From Synergistaceae bacterium (lineage in GTDB: Bacteria; Synergistota; Synergistia; Synergistales; Aminobacteriaceae), in the NCBI GenBank assembly GCA_017455085.1, contig JAFTBT010000078.1, forward strand, positions 1 through 8,315: a stretch of DNA of 8,315 nucleotides, written 5' to 3'. The notes below the pieces were generated by a model that saw only the letters and a program-made list of their open reading frames with translations, was not told the DNA's origin and ran no database searches. This document shows, one piece after another, positions 1 through 5,791 of the stretch. The translations under genes were made by a program, and so were the position numbers. Positions within the stretch are counted from its first letter, which is position 1. Every line of letters starts with the position of its first letter.

Positions 1-96
1 AAAATTCCGGTCTGGGTGATGAGCATTCACGACTCTGACTGGGTCAAGAATATTGTTGACGGAGTAACTACCGGCACGATCATGAAGGAGGACTAA
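1..96 (+). CDS. pyrH: UMP kinase, C-terminal end (partial, 5' end outside window)
   Basis: Thirty-one codons in frame 1 end at TAA (94-96). The peptide begins KIPVWVMSIHD and ends GVTTGTIMKED, which matches the last strand-helix-strand of bacterial UMP kinase (pattern iPv-V-sI...v..G...GTi followed by a short charged tail). UMP kinase phosphorylates UMP to UDP in pyrimidine nucleotide synthesis in the cytoplasm. The order pyrH-frr is one of the most widely conserved bacterial gene pairs, and frr follows after only six bases, which supports the call more than the short peptide alone does. The frr ribosome site lies inside the end of this gene, so the two are probably co-transcribed. Catalytic residues are outside the window and cannot be checked. 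Confidence 0.82.
   Translation, partial: KIPVWVMSIHDSDWVKNIVDGVTTGTIMKED
85..92 (+). promoter_or_regulatory. ribosome binding site of frr, inside pyrH end
   Basis: AAGGAGGA, a near-perfect Shine-Dalgarno sequence, ends ten bases before the frr ATG at 103. It encodes the Lys-Glu-Asp end of UMP kinase at the same time, which ties the two genes together translationally. Confidence 0.8.
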
Positions 97-102
97 TTCA
101 CA

Positions 103-660
103 ATGCCTAAGGATGAACTCGCAGCTTTACGTGAGAACATGGAAAAAGCTATTACGTTTTTGCAGAATGACTACTTATCGATACGCACAGGCAGGGCGCA
201 TCCCGGGCTTGTGAGCGACATCAAGGCTGACTACTACGGAACACCGACAGCACTAAAGCAACTCGCCAACATCACGATTCCTGAAGGGCGCGTGATTCAG
301 ATTGCACCGTTCGACAAAGCAGCGTTGAAGGCGATGGAGAAGGCTATACTTGCGGCGAATATAGGCATGACTCCGCAGAGTGATGGGACTGTGATTAGAC
401 TCACCCTTCCGGAGCTGACGAAGGCACGCAGAGTCGAACTCACGAAGATTCTCGCGAAGAAGGCAGAGGACGCAAAAGTAGTCATCAGGAATTACCGGAG
501 AGACGCTATCGAGAGCCTCAAGAAGCAGGAAAAGGCCTCAGAGATTACTGAGGATGACCTCAAGAAACTCACTAAGGACGTTCAGGAGATCACGGACACC
601 TACATCAAGAGGGTAGACGAGATTTACAAGGTCAAGGAGAAAGAAGTACTTGAAGACTAG
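103..660 (+). CDS. frr: ribosome recycling factor (RRF)
   Basis: The 185-residue product has the usual family length (about 185). RRF works with EF-G in the cytoplasm to split the post-termination ribosome so that it can start again. Visible family signatures are the RTGRAHPGL segment in the first long helix, then DYYGTPTALKQLANITIPEGRVIQIAPFD (the small beta/alpha domain with the YG-T-L-Q-AN-I-P pattern), LTKARRVELTK, VVIRNYRRDA and a C-terminal three-helix-bundle strand ending KVKEKEVLED. The ATG at 103 is preceded by AAGGAGGA and gives the canonical N-terminus. The gene follows pyrH by six bases, and its last 11 bases are shared with the next gene, an Rpn nuclease that starts at a TTG. Nothing is truncated or unusual in the protein. 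Confidence 0.97.
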   Translation: MPKDELAALRENMEKAITFLQNDYLSIRTGRAHPGLVSDIKADYYGTPTALKQLANITIPEGRVIQIAPFDKAALKAMEKAILAANIGMTPQSDGTVIRLTLPELTKARRVELTKILAKKAEDAKVVIRNYRRDAIESLKKQEKASEITEDDLKKLTKDVQEITDTYIKRVDEIYKVKEKEVLED

Positions 661-1858
661 TGAGGATATTGCTGACGGAGAGTTTTTGATTCCTGAGCCG
701 TTCAACAGGCTTAATGACGTATATTTTAAGTACGTTTTGGGCTCACCTGAACGCAAACACATAACGATAGATTTTCTGAATGCTGTACTGAGTCATTATG
801 TAGTTGAGGGCGAAAATGTCCCTGAGATTGAGGACGTAGAATTTCTTGACAGGGAGAAAAACGCACAAGCTGAGGAGCTGAAGGGCGCAAGGTTTGATGT
901 ATATGCGCGGTCTAAGGATGGGAGAATATTCAACATTGAGGTGCAGAACGTCAAGGAAAAATTCTTCATGAAACGCAGCTTTTACTATGCCGCCTCAGAC
1001 TACACTACCCAGCTGGAGCGAGGCACTGAGTACGAAAAACTCGAACCGGTGGTATTTATCGGGTTGATGAATTTTGTGCTGTTTGGGAGCTACAAACATC
1101 CGGAAAAATGGTACAGCCTTTACAGGTTTATGAATGCCGAGACGCATGAACAGGCACTCAAGGAAGTAGAATTCCACATGATAGAGCTTCCCTTGCTGAA
1201 GAGGTATCTAGAGAAGGGTGCCATGGAGCCTAACGACAAACTTGAGGAAATATTATGTTACTTCGGCAGTATAGGAGGAGATGAATTGATGGAAGAGATA
1301 ATTGACCGCAATCCGACTTTGAGCGAAATTAGGTTTGCAGAAAGTGTTTTCCGCAAGGATCCCCTAGCGTTAAGGAACTTCCTGATAACTGAGCGCGACC
1401 GTATTGATGCAGAGTATAGGCGTAAGTTTGAGCTGGAAAGAGCCGAGAAACATGGACATGCCAGAGGATTCTCGAAAGGCAGGAAAGAAGGCAGAGCTGA
1501 AGGGCAGGCTGAAGGCTTAGCTGAAGGCAGGGAAAAAGGTCTCGCTGAAGGCAGAGCAAAAGGTCTCGCTGAAGGCAGGGAAAAGGGTCTCGCTGAAGGC
1601 ATAGCTCAGGGTCTCGCTGAAGGACAGGCTCAGGGTCTCGCTGAAGGCATAGCTCAGGGTCTCGCTGAAGGCAGAGAAAAGGGTCTCGCTCAGGGACTCT
1701 CTCAGGGCCTCGCTGAAGGCATAGCTCAGGGTCTCACTGCAGGACGGCAGGAAGAACGTGAAGCAATCGCACGCAGTCTCCGCTCACAAGGAGTATTGAC
1801 GCCTGAACAGATAGCACAGGCATTAGGTCTGACACTCGAAACTGTAGAAAGCCTTTAG
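650..1858 (+). CDS. Rpn-family PD-(D/E)XK nuclease (PDDEXK_2), full-length RpnL-like form
   Basis: The 402-residue product belongs to the Rpn/PDDEXK_2 family of DNA endonucleases, often labelled putative transposases. The nuclease core spans about residues 15-215. It includes NDVYFKYVLG (22-31), FLNAVL (42-47), RFDVYA with candidate catalytic Asp83, FNIEVQ with Glu97 and Gln99 (the E-x-Q form of the motif), and the family signature MKRSFYYAAS (107-116). Residues 269-365 carry a glycine at every fourth position (25 glycines, units such as GLAE, GIAQ, GREK). The last 30 residues (EAIARSLRSQGVLTPEQIAQALGLTLETVESL region) look like a short helix-turn-helix tail. No in-frame ATG precedes the core, so TTG at 650 is the best start; AAGGAG at 633-638 lies 11 bases upstream. 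The gene overlaps frr by 11 bases. Its 5' part is AT-richer than its neighbours (21/60 GC at 721-780 against 34/60 in cheR at 2161-2220), which hints at acquisition. In E. coli, Rpn proteins are reported as anti-phage toxins restrained by an internal product. Confidence 0.88.
   Translation: MKTSEDIADGEFLIPEPFNRLNDVYFKYVLGSPERKHITIDFLNAVLSHYVVEGENVPEIEDVEFLDREKNAQAEELKGARFDVYARSKDGRIFNIEVQNVKEKFFMKRSFYYAASDYTTQLERGTEYEKLEPVVFIGLMNFVLFGSYKHPEKWYSLYRFMNAETHEQALKEVEFHMIELPLLKRYLEKGAMEPNDKLEEILCYFGSIGGDELMEEIIDRNPTLSEIRFAESVFRKDPLALRNFLITERDRIDAEYRRKFELERAEKHGHARGFSKGRKEGRAEGQAEGLAEGREKGLAEGRAKGLAEGREKGLAEGIAQGLAEGQAQGLAEGIAQGLAEGREKGLAQGLSQGLAEGIAQGLTAGRQEEREAIARSLRSQGVLTPEQIAQALGLTLETVESL
1273..1278 (+). 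promoter_or_regulatory. internal Shine-Dalgarno inside the Rpn gene
   Basis: A perfect AGGAGG within ATAGGAGGAG sits ten bases before an in-frame ATG (1289) and seven before an in-frame TTG (1286). It is a better ribosome site than the one serving the full-length TTG start. It also encodes Gly-Gly, so a coding explanation is possible, but the combination of sequence, spacing and reading frame fits a genuine internal start. Confidence 0.55.
1289..1858 (+). CDS. candidate internal RpnS-like product (C-terminal part of the Rpn gene)
   Basis: An in-frame ATG (Met214 of the full-length protein) preceded by AGGAGG would give a 189-residue protein lacking the nuclease core. It contains a charged helical segment (214-268), the 25-glycine period-4 repeat and the helix-turn-helix-like end. 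It is the last in-frame ATG in the gene. In E. coli, the variable C-terminal domains of Rpn proteins are translated separately (RpnS), dimerise through a helix that carries four-residue repeats, and block the toxic full-length enzyme. The same arrangement here suggests an intragenic antitoxin. A TATTAT at 1251-1256 could act as a -10 element, but no convincing -35 is visible, so the product may come from the operon transcript instead. What I see is the start site and the domain layout; the antitoxin role is inferred by analogy. The alternative is that the AGGAGG is only a chance result of the Gly-Gly codons. Confidence 0.5.
   Translation: MEEIIDRNPTLSEIRFAESVFRKDPLALRNFLITERDRIDAEYRRKFELERAEKHGHARGFSKGRKEGRAEGQAEGLAEGREKGLAEGRAKGLAEGREKGLAEGIAQGLAEGQAQGLAEGIAQGLAEGREKGLAQGLSQGLAEGIAQGLTAGRQEEREAIARSLRSQGVLTPEQIAQALGLTLETVESL
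1514..1753 (+). repeat. 24-bp tandem repeats (about ten copies) encoding the glycine-every-fourth-residue tail
   Basis: Copies begin at 1514, 1538, 1562, 1586, 1610, 1634, 1658, 1682, 1706 and 1730, exactly 24 bases apart. Seven copies (1538 to 1682) start GGTCTCGCT, and six of these continue GAAGG. The copies at 1586 and 1634 are identical over all 24 bases, and 1706 differs from them by one base. Each unit is two four-codon blocks (for example GLAE-GIAQ), so gain or loss of a unit changes the protein by eight residues without a frameshift. The outermost copies are more diverged, as expected for an array that turns over from the middle. The four-residue glycine spacing itself extends further, from 1454 to 1744. 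There are no spacers, so this is not a CRISPR array. Confidence 0.95.
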
Positions 1859-1861
1859 ACT

Positions 1862-1868
1862 AAGGAGG
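1862..1868 (+). promoter_or_regulatory. ribosome binding site of cheR
   Basis: AAGGAGG follows the Rpn stop codon directly and ends nine bases before the cheR ATG at 1878. It is a strong Shine-Dalgarno sequence and fixes that start. Confidence 0.85.
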
Positions 1869-1877
1869 TATTCACAT

Positions 1878-2681
1878 ATGGAAGAAAGAAGCCAGTACAA
1901 TTCACCGGGCTACACAACGTTCAAGATGAAGCTCAAGAAGTTGATCGGTATAGACCTCAACTCCTACAAGGAGCAGATCCACCGCAGGACTCATGAGCTC
2001 ATGAACAGATGGGGCTGCAAAAATTACGATGAGTATTACGACATGATGAGCAAGGACGAGAAGAAATTACGCGAGTTTCTCGATCACCTCACTATCAACG
2101 TGTCGGAGTTCTTCAGGAATGACTCTCAGTGGTGGAAAATGCGCGACAAGATCATCCCCGAACTCATCCAGAAGCGCAAGACCAAACGCCTCAAGCTCTG
2201 GAGTGCAGGATGTGCCACCGGAGAAGAGCCGTATTCCCTCGCGATACTGTCTGCTGTGTGCGGACTCGACACCATGAATCCCGTGCTTGCTGCTGACGTG
2301 GATCAGGGTGCTATTGCTGCAGCTCAGAGGGCAAATTACCGCAAGGCTAACCTGCTCAACGTCCCGAAGGAGTATCTCGCAAAATACTTCACCACTAAGG
2401 ACGGCGGCCAGACTTACGACGTAGTACCCGAAATCAAGCGCAGAGTCTCGTTCAAGAAGATGAACATGATCGATGACGCGTTCGGTGCAGGGTTCGACCT
2501 GATACTTTGCCGGAATGTAGTAATCTATTTCACGGCGGATACTAAGGCGAAACTCTACAAGAAATTCTTTGACGCGCTCGCACCCGGAGGATATTTCTTA
2601 GTGGGTTCGACCGAGCAGATATTCGGTTACCAGCAAATAGGCTTCGAGTCAGCAGGGCCGTTCCTGTACACGAAAAAGTAA
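1878..2681 (+). CDS. cheR: CheR-type chemotaxis protein methyltransferase
   Basis: The 267-residue product has the usual CheR length. CheR uses S-adenosylmethionine to methylate glutamates on methyl-accepting chemotaxis receptors, setting adaptation; it acts in the cytoplasm at receptor arrays. The N-terminal helical domain (about 10-90) ends in INVSEFFRN (73-81), the form of the CheR N-x-T/S-x-FFR motif that contacts the substrate. The SAM-binding motif is WSAGCATGEEPYSLAI (108-123). The second signature is FDLILCRNVVIYF (206-218). APGGYFLVGSTE (235-246) is the usual strand-turn near the C-terminus. No tetratricopeptide extension is present. The start at 1878 is set by AAGGAGG. Its stop TAA shares one base with the ATG of the HypA-like gene, so the two are coupled. 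No other chemotaxis gene is visible, so its receptor partners are encoded elsewhere. Confidence 0.95.
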   Translation: MEERSQYNSPGYTTFKMKLKKLIGIDLNSYKEQIHRRTHELMNRWGCKNYDEYYDMMSKDEKKLREFLDHLTINVSEFFRNDSQWWKMRDKIIPELIQKRKTKRLKLWSAGCATGEEPYSLAILSAVCGLDTMNPVLAADVDQGAIAAAQRANYRKANLLNVPKEYLAKYFTTKDGGQTYDVVPEIKRRVSFKKMNMIDDAFGAGFDLILCRNVVIYFTADTKAKLYKKFFDALAPGGYFLVGSTEQIFGYQQIGFESAGPFLYTKK

Positions 2682-3025
2682 TGTATGAGTTTCAGCTCAC
2701 TAACAGGCTGAATAATGCAGTTCAGGAAGTTTGCAGCATGTTCCGCGTAAGCAAGGTCAACAGGATCCTCATCAAGGCCGGAGCTCTCAGGAAGATCAAC
2801 CCGGAAGTGATGTCGTTCATCTTCTCGTCAGTCTCACGTGGGACTCCTGCGGAAGGAGCGGTACTTTCGGTGATGATAGTACCTGCTACGTTCAAGTGCT
2901 ACTCTTGCGGGAAAACAGGCACGTCCGACACCACAGAGTTCATGTGTCCTCACTGCGGGAGCCGGAATGTTGACCTGATTACGGGGCTGGAGTTATGCGT
3001 AGACTTTCTTGAAGTGGAATTCTGA
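2681..3025 (+). CDS. HypA/HybF-like zinc protein lacking the nickel-binding His2
   Basis: The 114-residue product has the length and order of HypA, the nickel chaperone for [NiFe]-hydrogenase (and sometimes urease) maturation. The alignable features are an N-terminal helix, KVNRILIKAGALRKINPEVMSFIFSSVSRGTPAEGAVLSV (the V-I-GAL--I-P--M-F-F---GT-AEGA pattern), a zinc site with Cys73-x-x-Cys76 and Cys89-x-x-Cys92, and GLELCVDFLEVEF at the end (the GxEL-v--iEv pattern). In the family the N-terminus is Met-His-Glu, with His2 binding nickel; here it is Met-Tyr-Glu. The start cannot easily be moved, because ATG at 2681 overlaps the cheR stop (TAATG) and other frames nearby do not continue. There is no obvious Shine-Dalgarno, so translation is probably coupled to cheR. 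No hydrogenase, hypB or urease gene is in view. It may bind nickel weakly or do another job, so I leave the symbol blank. Confidence 0.82.
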   Translation: MYEFQLTNRLNNAVQEVCSMFRVSKVNRILIKAGALRKINPEVMSFIFSSVSRGTPAEGAVLSVMIVPATFKCYSCGKTGTSDTTEFMCPHCGSRNVDLITGLELCVDFLEVEF

Positions 3026-3033
3026 ACAAAAAT

Positions 3034-5121
3034 ATGACTAGTAATAACACGAAAGATATGCTGCTTCGTCTGTCCAAAAAGCAGGCTGAAGCAGTTCGTT
3101 ATGTTGACGGGCATTTGCGAATCATTGCAGGTGCAGGCAGCGGAAAAACCAGAGTCATCACCTACAAAATAGCGTGGCTCATCAGCGAGGGCATAGCTCA
3201 GCCGGAGGACATCATGGCAGTTACATTCACCAACAAAGCCGCCGGTGAGATGCGCACACGAATCAATGCACTTGTCGGCTCGGAGTCAGCGGCCAAGAAA
3301 ATACGTGTGAGTACCTTCCACAGTTACGGCCTGCAATTTCTGTTCAGGTATTGGGAATCTGCACAGAATATCCTGAAGCTCCGGAAAGGGTTCGCGATTT
3401 TTGACAGGGACGATTCACGCGCACTGCTGAAGGACATCATGGACGATATGCCCCCGCCTGAAGAGATATTAACTCCCGCATACACTATCGATGCAATTTC
3501 GAAGGATTATGTTATGTGGTCTCCCATGTCAAAGCCTGAAAAGGATCGATTCACTTCACTTCCGAAGCTTGATGATACCGCAAGAAACTGGCTGATCGAC
3601 ATAGCAGAAAAGTACAGGGAGGCTCTGCGTGAGAATAATGCAGTGGATTTTGATGACCTTATGATTCTGCCGCTTGAGGTCATGGAGAGATCCGGTGCAG
3701 TCAGGAAAAATGAGCAGGAAAGAATACGCTGGCTCTTCGTGGATGAGTATCAGGACGTGAATGCGGCTCAGGCTTTGCTGCTGAAGTATCTTGTCGGCAG
3801 GGAATGTATCATCAATGTTGTAGGAGACCCCGATCAGGCAATATATAGCTGGCGCGGTGCAGATATAGAGGTCATACTGAACTTCGCAAATGACTTCCCG
3901 AAAGCAGAGACCATAATCCTAGAGGAAAATTACAGGTCAACAAAGATTATTCTTGACGCGTCCAACAGGCTTATACGGCAGAATACTCGCAGGCTCAAGA
4001 AGAATCTATACACGGCCAAGCGTACAGGCGAAAAGATCCACACGACCATTACTGCTGACGATTTGCAGGAGGCAGATTTCATAGTACAGGAAACTGCAAG
4101 ATTACGCAGGACTCAGAACTATAATTACAGGGATATTGTGGTGCTTTACCGGCAAAATTCTATGAGCCGTATACTGGAGAAAGCATTCATCACTGAGAAC
4201 ATCCCGTGCAAAATCATACGAGGAGTCGCGTTTTATGACCGCATGGAAGTGAGAGATGTACTGTCTATTCTGAAAGTCGCCCTGAATCCGGCAGATACTT
4301 TTTCGCTGGAAAGAATCGCCAAGATCCGCAGTCTCATCGAAGGAATAGGGCCGAAGTCTCTCGCAAGCTGGAACACATGGATATCTGAACAGGCAGCCGG
4401 TATTCTGGATAACTCTGTGCAGTTCTGGGCATCAGTCGAGGCCGGAGCGTGGAAGGGTAGCACCAAGAAAGCACGCGAGTCCATGCAGAAATTTGCGGGG
4501 CATATGCGGACACTGAACGAGATTGCTGATTTAGGGATAATAGCTGCGGTTGACTATGTGCTTGACGATATGGGCTATAGAGGCCACCTCATGAATTACG
4601 ACGCAGAAAGCTACGATGACAGAATCGACAACGTTATGGAGCTGAAATCTATAGTGCCTGACGGAGATTTACGGGAGACTCTCGCGGAAGCTGCACTGTT
4701 CACTGACGCGGATACAGCCAGTGATAACGCTGATGCTGTCGGACTCATGACTCTTCACGCAGCAAAAGGGCTTGAGTTTCCTGTGGTGTTCATTGCCGGA
4801 CTTGAGGAGGGGATTTTCCCGCACGCTCCCAAAGAGGACAGTGAAGACCCGGACGGCGAGATGGAGGAAGAACGCAGGCTGTGTTATGTCGGGATGACCA
4901 GAGCAGAGGAAAAATTGTACATGACTGCATCACACTCCAGAATGCTCTACGGGAATGTGAAGGATAACGAGATATCGCGCTTCCTGCTGGAGATCCCGGA
5001 CGAGTACAAGGAAGTGGACGACAGAGGCATATTCAGGCGTGGTACATTCGGAGAAAGAAAAGGCTTCAGAGGACAGAAGTATGGCGGTTACAGCAATAAC
5101 AGGCGATATAGGTTCTGGTAA
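3034..5121 (+). CDS. UvrD/PcrA-like superfamily 1 DNA helicase
   Basis: The 695-residue product carries all motifs of the UvrD/Rep/PcrA helicases, ATP-driven 3'-5' DNA unwinding enzymes of repair and replication restart. These are the Q motif LSKKQAEAV (13-21), Walker A AGAGSGKT (32-39), motif Ia VTFTNKAAGEMR (63-74), DEYQD (237-241), GDPDQAIYSWRGA (264-276), ENYRS (298-302), LMTLHAAKGLEFPVVFIAGLEEGIFPH (571-597) and EERRLCYVGMTRAEEKL (612-628). After motif VI only about 65 residues remain. They form an Arg/Gly/Tyr-rich tail (RRGTFGERKGFRG...RRYRFW) rather than the Tudor-like domain that closes many PcrA proteins. The ATG at 3034 follows hypA by eight bases without a clear ribosome site; ATG at 3058 (Met9) is an alternative start that keeps every motif. 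The last 41 bases overlap coaE. It could be PcrA, UvrD or Rep by name; the family is certain and the exact orthologue is not. Confidence 0.96.
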   Translation: MTSNNTKDMLLRLSKKQAEAVRYVDGHLRIIAGAGSGKTRVITYKIAWLISEGIAQPEDIMAVTFTNKAAGEMRTRINALVGSESAAKKIRVSTFHSYGLQFLFRYWESAQNILKLRKGFAIFDRDDSRALLKDIMDDMPPPEEILTPAYTIDAISKDYVMWSPMSKPEKDRFTSLPKLDDTARNWLIDIAEKYREALRENNAVDFDDLMILPLEVMERSGAVRKNEQERIRWLFVDEYQDVNAAQALLLKYLVGRECIINVVGDPDQAIYSWRGADIEVILNFANDFPKAETIILEENYRSTKIILDASNRLIRQNTRRLKKNLYTAKRTGEKIHTTITADDLQEADFIVQETARLRRTQNYNYRDIVVLYRQNSMSRILEKAFITENIPCKIIRGVAFYDRMEVRDVLSILKVALNPADTFSLERIAKIRSLIEGIGPKSLASWNTWISEQAAGILDNSVQFWASVEAGAWKGSTKKARESMQKFAGHMRTLNEIADLGIIAAVDYVLDDMGYRGHLMNYDAESYDDRIDNVMELKSIVPDGDLRETLAEAALFTDADTASDNADAVGLMTLHAAKGLEFPVVFIAGLEEGIFPHAPKEDSEDPDGEMEEERRLCYVGMTRAEEKLYMTASHSRMLYGNVKDNEISRFLLEIPDEYKEVDDRGIFRRGTFGERKGFRGQKYGGYSNNRRYRFW
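5068..5073 (+). promoter_or_regulatory. ribosome binding site of coaE inside the helicase end
   Basis: AGAGGA lies seven bases before ATG 5081. It supports that ATG over the in-frame GTG at 5039, which has no such site and would add 14 non-family residues before the P-loop strand. Confidence 0.6.
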
Positions 5122-5695
5122 GTCGACAGCTGCGAGAGTCTTGGCCGGAATTTTGGGCTGTGAGTGTTTGGACGCTGACGGCATAGCAAAAAGTATGTGG
5201 CTGCGTGAGGACGTGAAGGCTCTGGCCGTGAAGAGATGGGGCAGTGAGATTCTTGACCCTTCAGGAAAAATCATACTCTCCAGAATCGCGGAGCATATAT
5301 TTTTGTCGAAGAGTGAGAGCGATTTCTGCAACGATCTGATTCATCCGTTGGTGATGGCAGAACTTCAGGACAGGACGAAGAATCTCAGTGATGCAGTTGT
5401 GGAGATTCCGTTGTTGCCTGAGGCGTGCAGACATGAAGTGATAGACGGAGCTGTATATCCGTTGTTACCTGAGGCGTGCAGACCTGCATGGATCGATAAG
5501 ACTGTGTACGTAACAGCAGATTTTTCACTGAGAGCAGCAAGGTGCAGATCACAACGAGGCTGGAGCGTTGACGAACTGATGAAGCGTGAGAGTCTCTTAC
5601 TGCCGCATAGAGAGAGAATAGCTGTGTGTGAGTATGTGATACACAATGACGGTGAGGTGTCTGAACTTGAAAGACTGTTAGCTGAGCTCACGTGA
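5081..5695 (+). CDS. coaE: dephospho-CoA kinase with internal 17-residue duplication
   Basis: The 204-residue product catalyses the last step of coenzyme A synthesis, ATP-dependent phosphorylation of the ribose 3'-OH of dephospho-CoA, in the cytoplasm. The P-loop TGDIGSGKST (7-16) follows directly after the first strand, which supports ATG 5081 as the start. Next come CLDADGIA (29-36, the CoA-substrate D-A-D motif), DLIHPLVMAEL (85-95, the family IHP motif), VVEIPLL (106-112), then a lid RCRSQRGWSVDELMKRESLLLPHRERI (154-180) and CEYVIHNDG (183-191, the A-x-x-V-I-N-D-G end motif). Residues 110-126 and 127-143 are a tandem duplication: PLLPEACR occurs twice, each followed by nine residues ending V-Y. 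The family has a single PLL-E segment here. Without the extra copy the protein would be about 187 residues. The gene starts 41 bases inside the helicase gene, so the two are translationally linked. Confidence 0.93.
   Translation: MAVTAITGDIGSGKSTAARVLAGILGCECLDADGIAKSMWLREDVKALAVKRWGSEILDPSGKIILSRIAEHIFLSKSESDFCNDLIHPLVMAELQDRTKNLSDAVVEIPLLPEACRHEVIDGAVYPLLPEACRPAWIDKTVYVTADFSLRAARCRSQRGWSVDELMKRESLLLPHRERIAVCEYVIHNDGEVSELERLLAELT
5408..5509 (+). repeat. 51-bp in-frame tandem duplication in coaE
   Basis: Unit 1 is 5408-5458 and unit 2 is 5459-5509. The first 25 bases of the units (5408-5432 and 5459-5483) differ at one position only (G5416 against A5467), while the remaining 26 bases have diverged (HEVIDGAVY against PAWIDKTVY). 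The junction keeps the reading frame. Confidence 0.9.
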
Positions 5696-5781
5696 ATGTG
5701 AAGGCTGTTACTGAAGAATGACAGCGGATTTTATGAGACAACAAAAATTCTTAAGCATCAGTAATATTTGCGATAACTATT
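5696..5781. other. intergenic gap between coaE and pepF, possible transcript boundary
   Basis: This is the longest non-coding stretch in the window (about 86 bases before the pepF ribosome site) and is AT-rich in its second half. A six-pair stem (5705-5710 with 5719-5724, one G-U pair, eight-base loop) followed by CGGATTTT is too weak to call a terminator. TAATAT at 5762-5767 could be a -10 element for a pepF promoter, but no good -35 stands 16-18 bases upstream. Confidence 0.35.
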
Positions 5782-5787
5782 AGGAGG
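5782..5787 (+). promoter_or_regulatory. ribosome binding site of pepF
   Basis: AGGAGG ends four bases before ATG 5792 (within TTAGGAGGAATC). The site is strong though somewhat close; it sets the start. Confidence 0.8.
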
Positions 5788-5791
5788 AATC

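Noticed and set aside
1251..1256. TATTAT as an intragenic promoter for the internal Rpn product
   Set aside because: There is no recognisable -35 element at the proper distance and no extended -10, so it is not listed as a separate feature.
1258..1602. Open frames on the minus strand opposite the Rpn repeat (also 1329-1559)
   Set aside because: They are low-complexity mirror images of the 24-bp repeat, with no ribosome site and no family resemblance.
1514..1753. CRISPR-like periodicity
   Set aside because: Units are contiguous with no unique spacers and lie in frame inside a coding region.
650..1858. Insertion sequence, since this family is often named transposase
   Set aside because: No terminal inverted repeats or target duplications are visible around the gene, and frr and cheR are intact; the family acts as a nuclease rather than a DDE transposase.
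2731..2973. 80-codon open frame on the + strand inside the HypA-like gene
   Set aside because: It is an out-of-frame shadow; the overlapping frame has clear family motifs and zinc cysteines.
5039..5080. Longer CoaE starting at GTG 5039
   Set aside because: The extra 14 residues lie before the normal N-terminal strand and P-loop, and the ATG at 5081 has a better-placed ribosome site.
5705..5740. Rho-independent terminator after coaE
   Set aside because: The six-pair stem includes a G-U pair, has an eight-base loop and no proper U tract; too weak to call.
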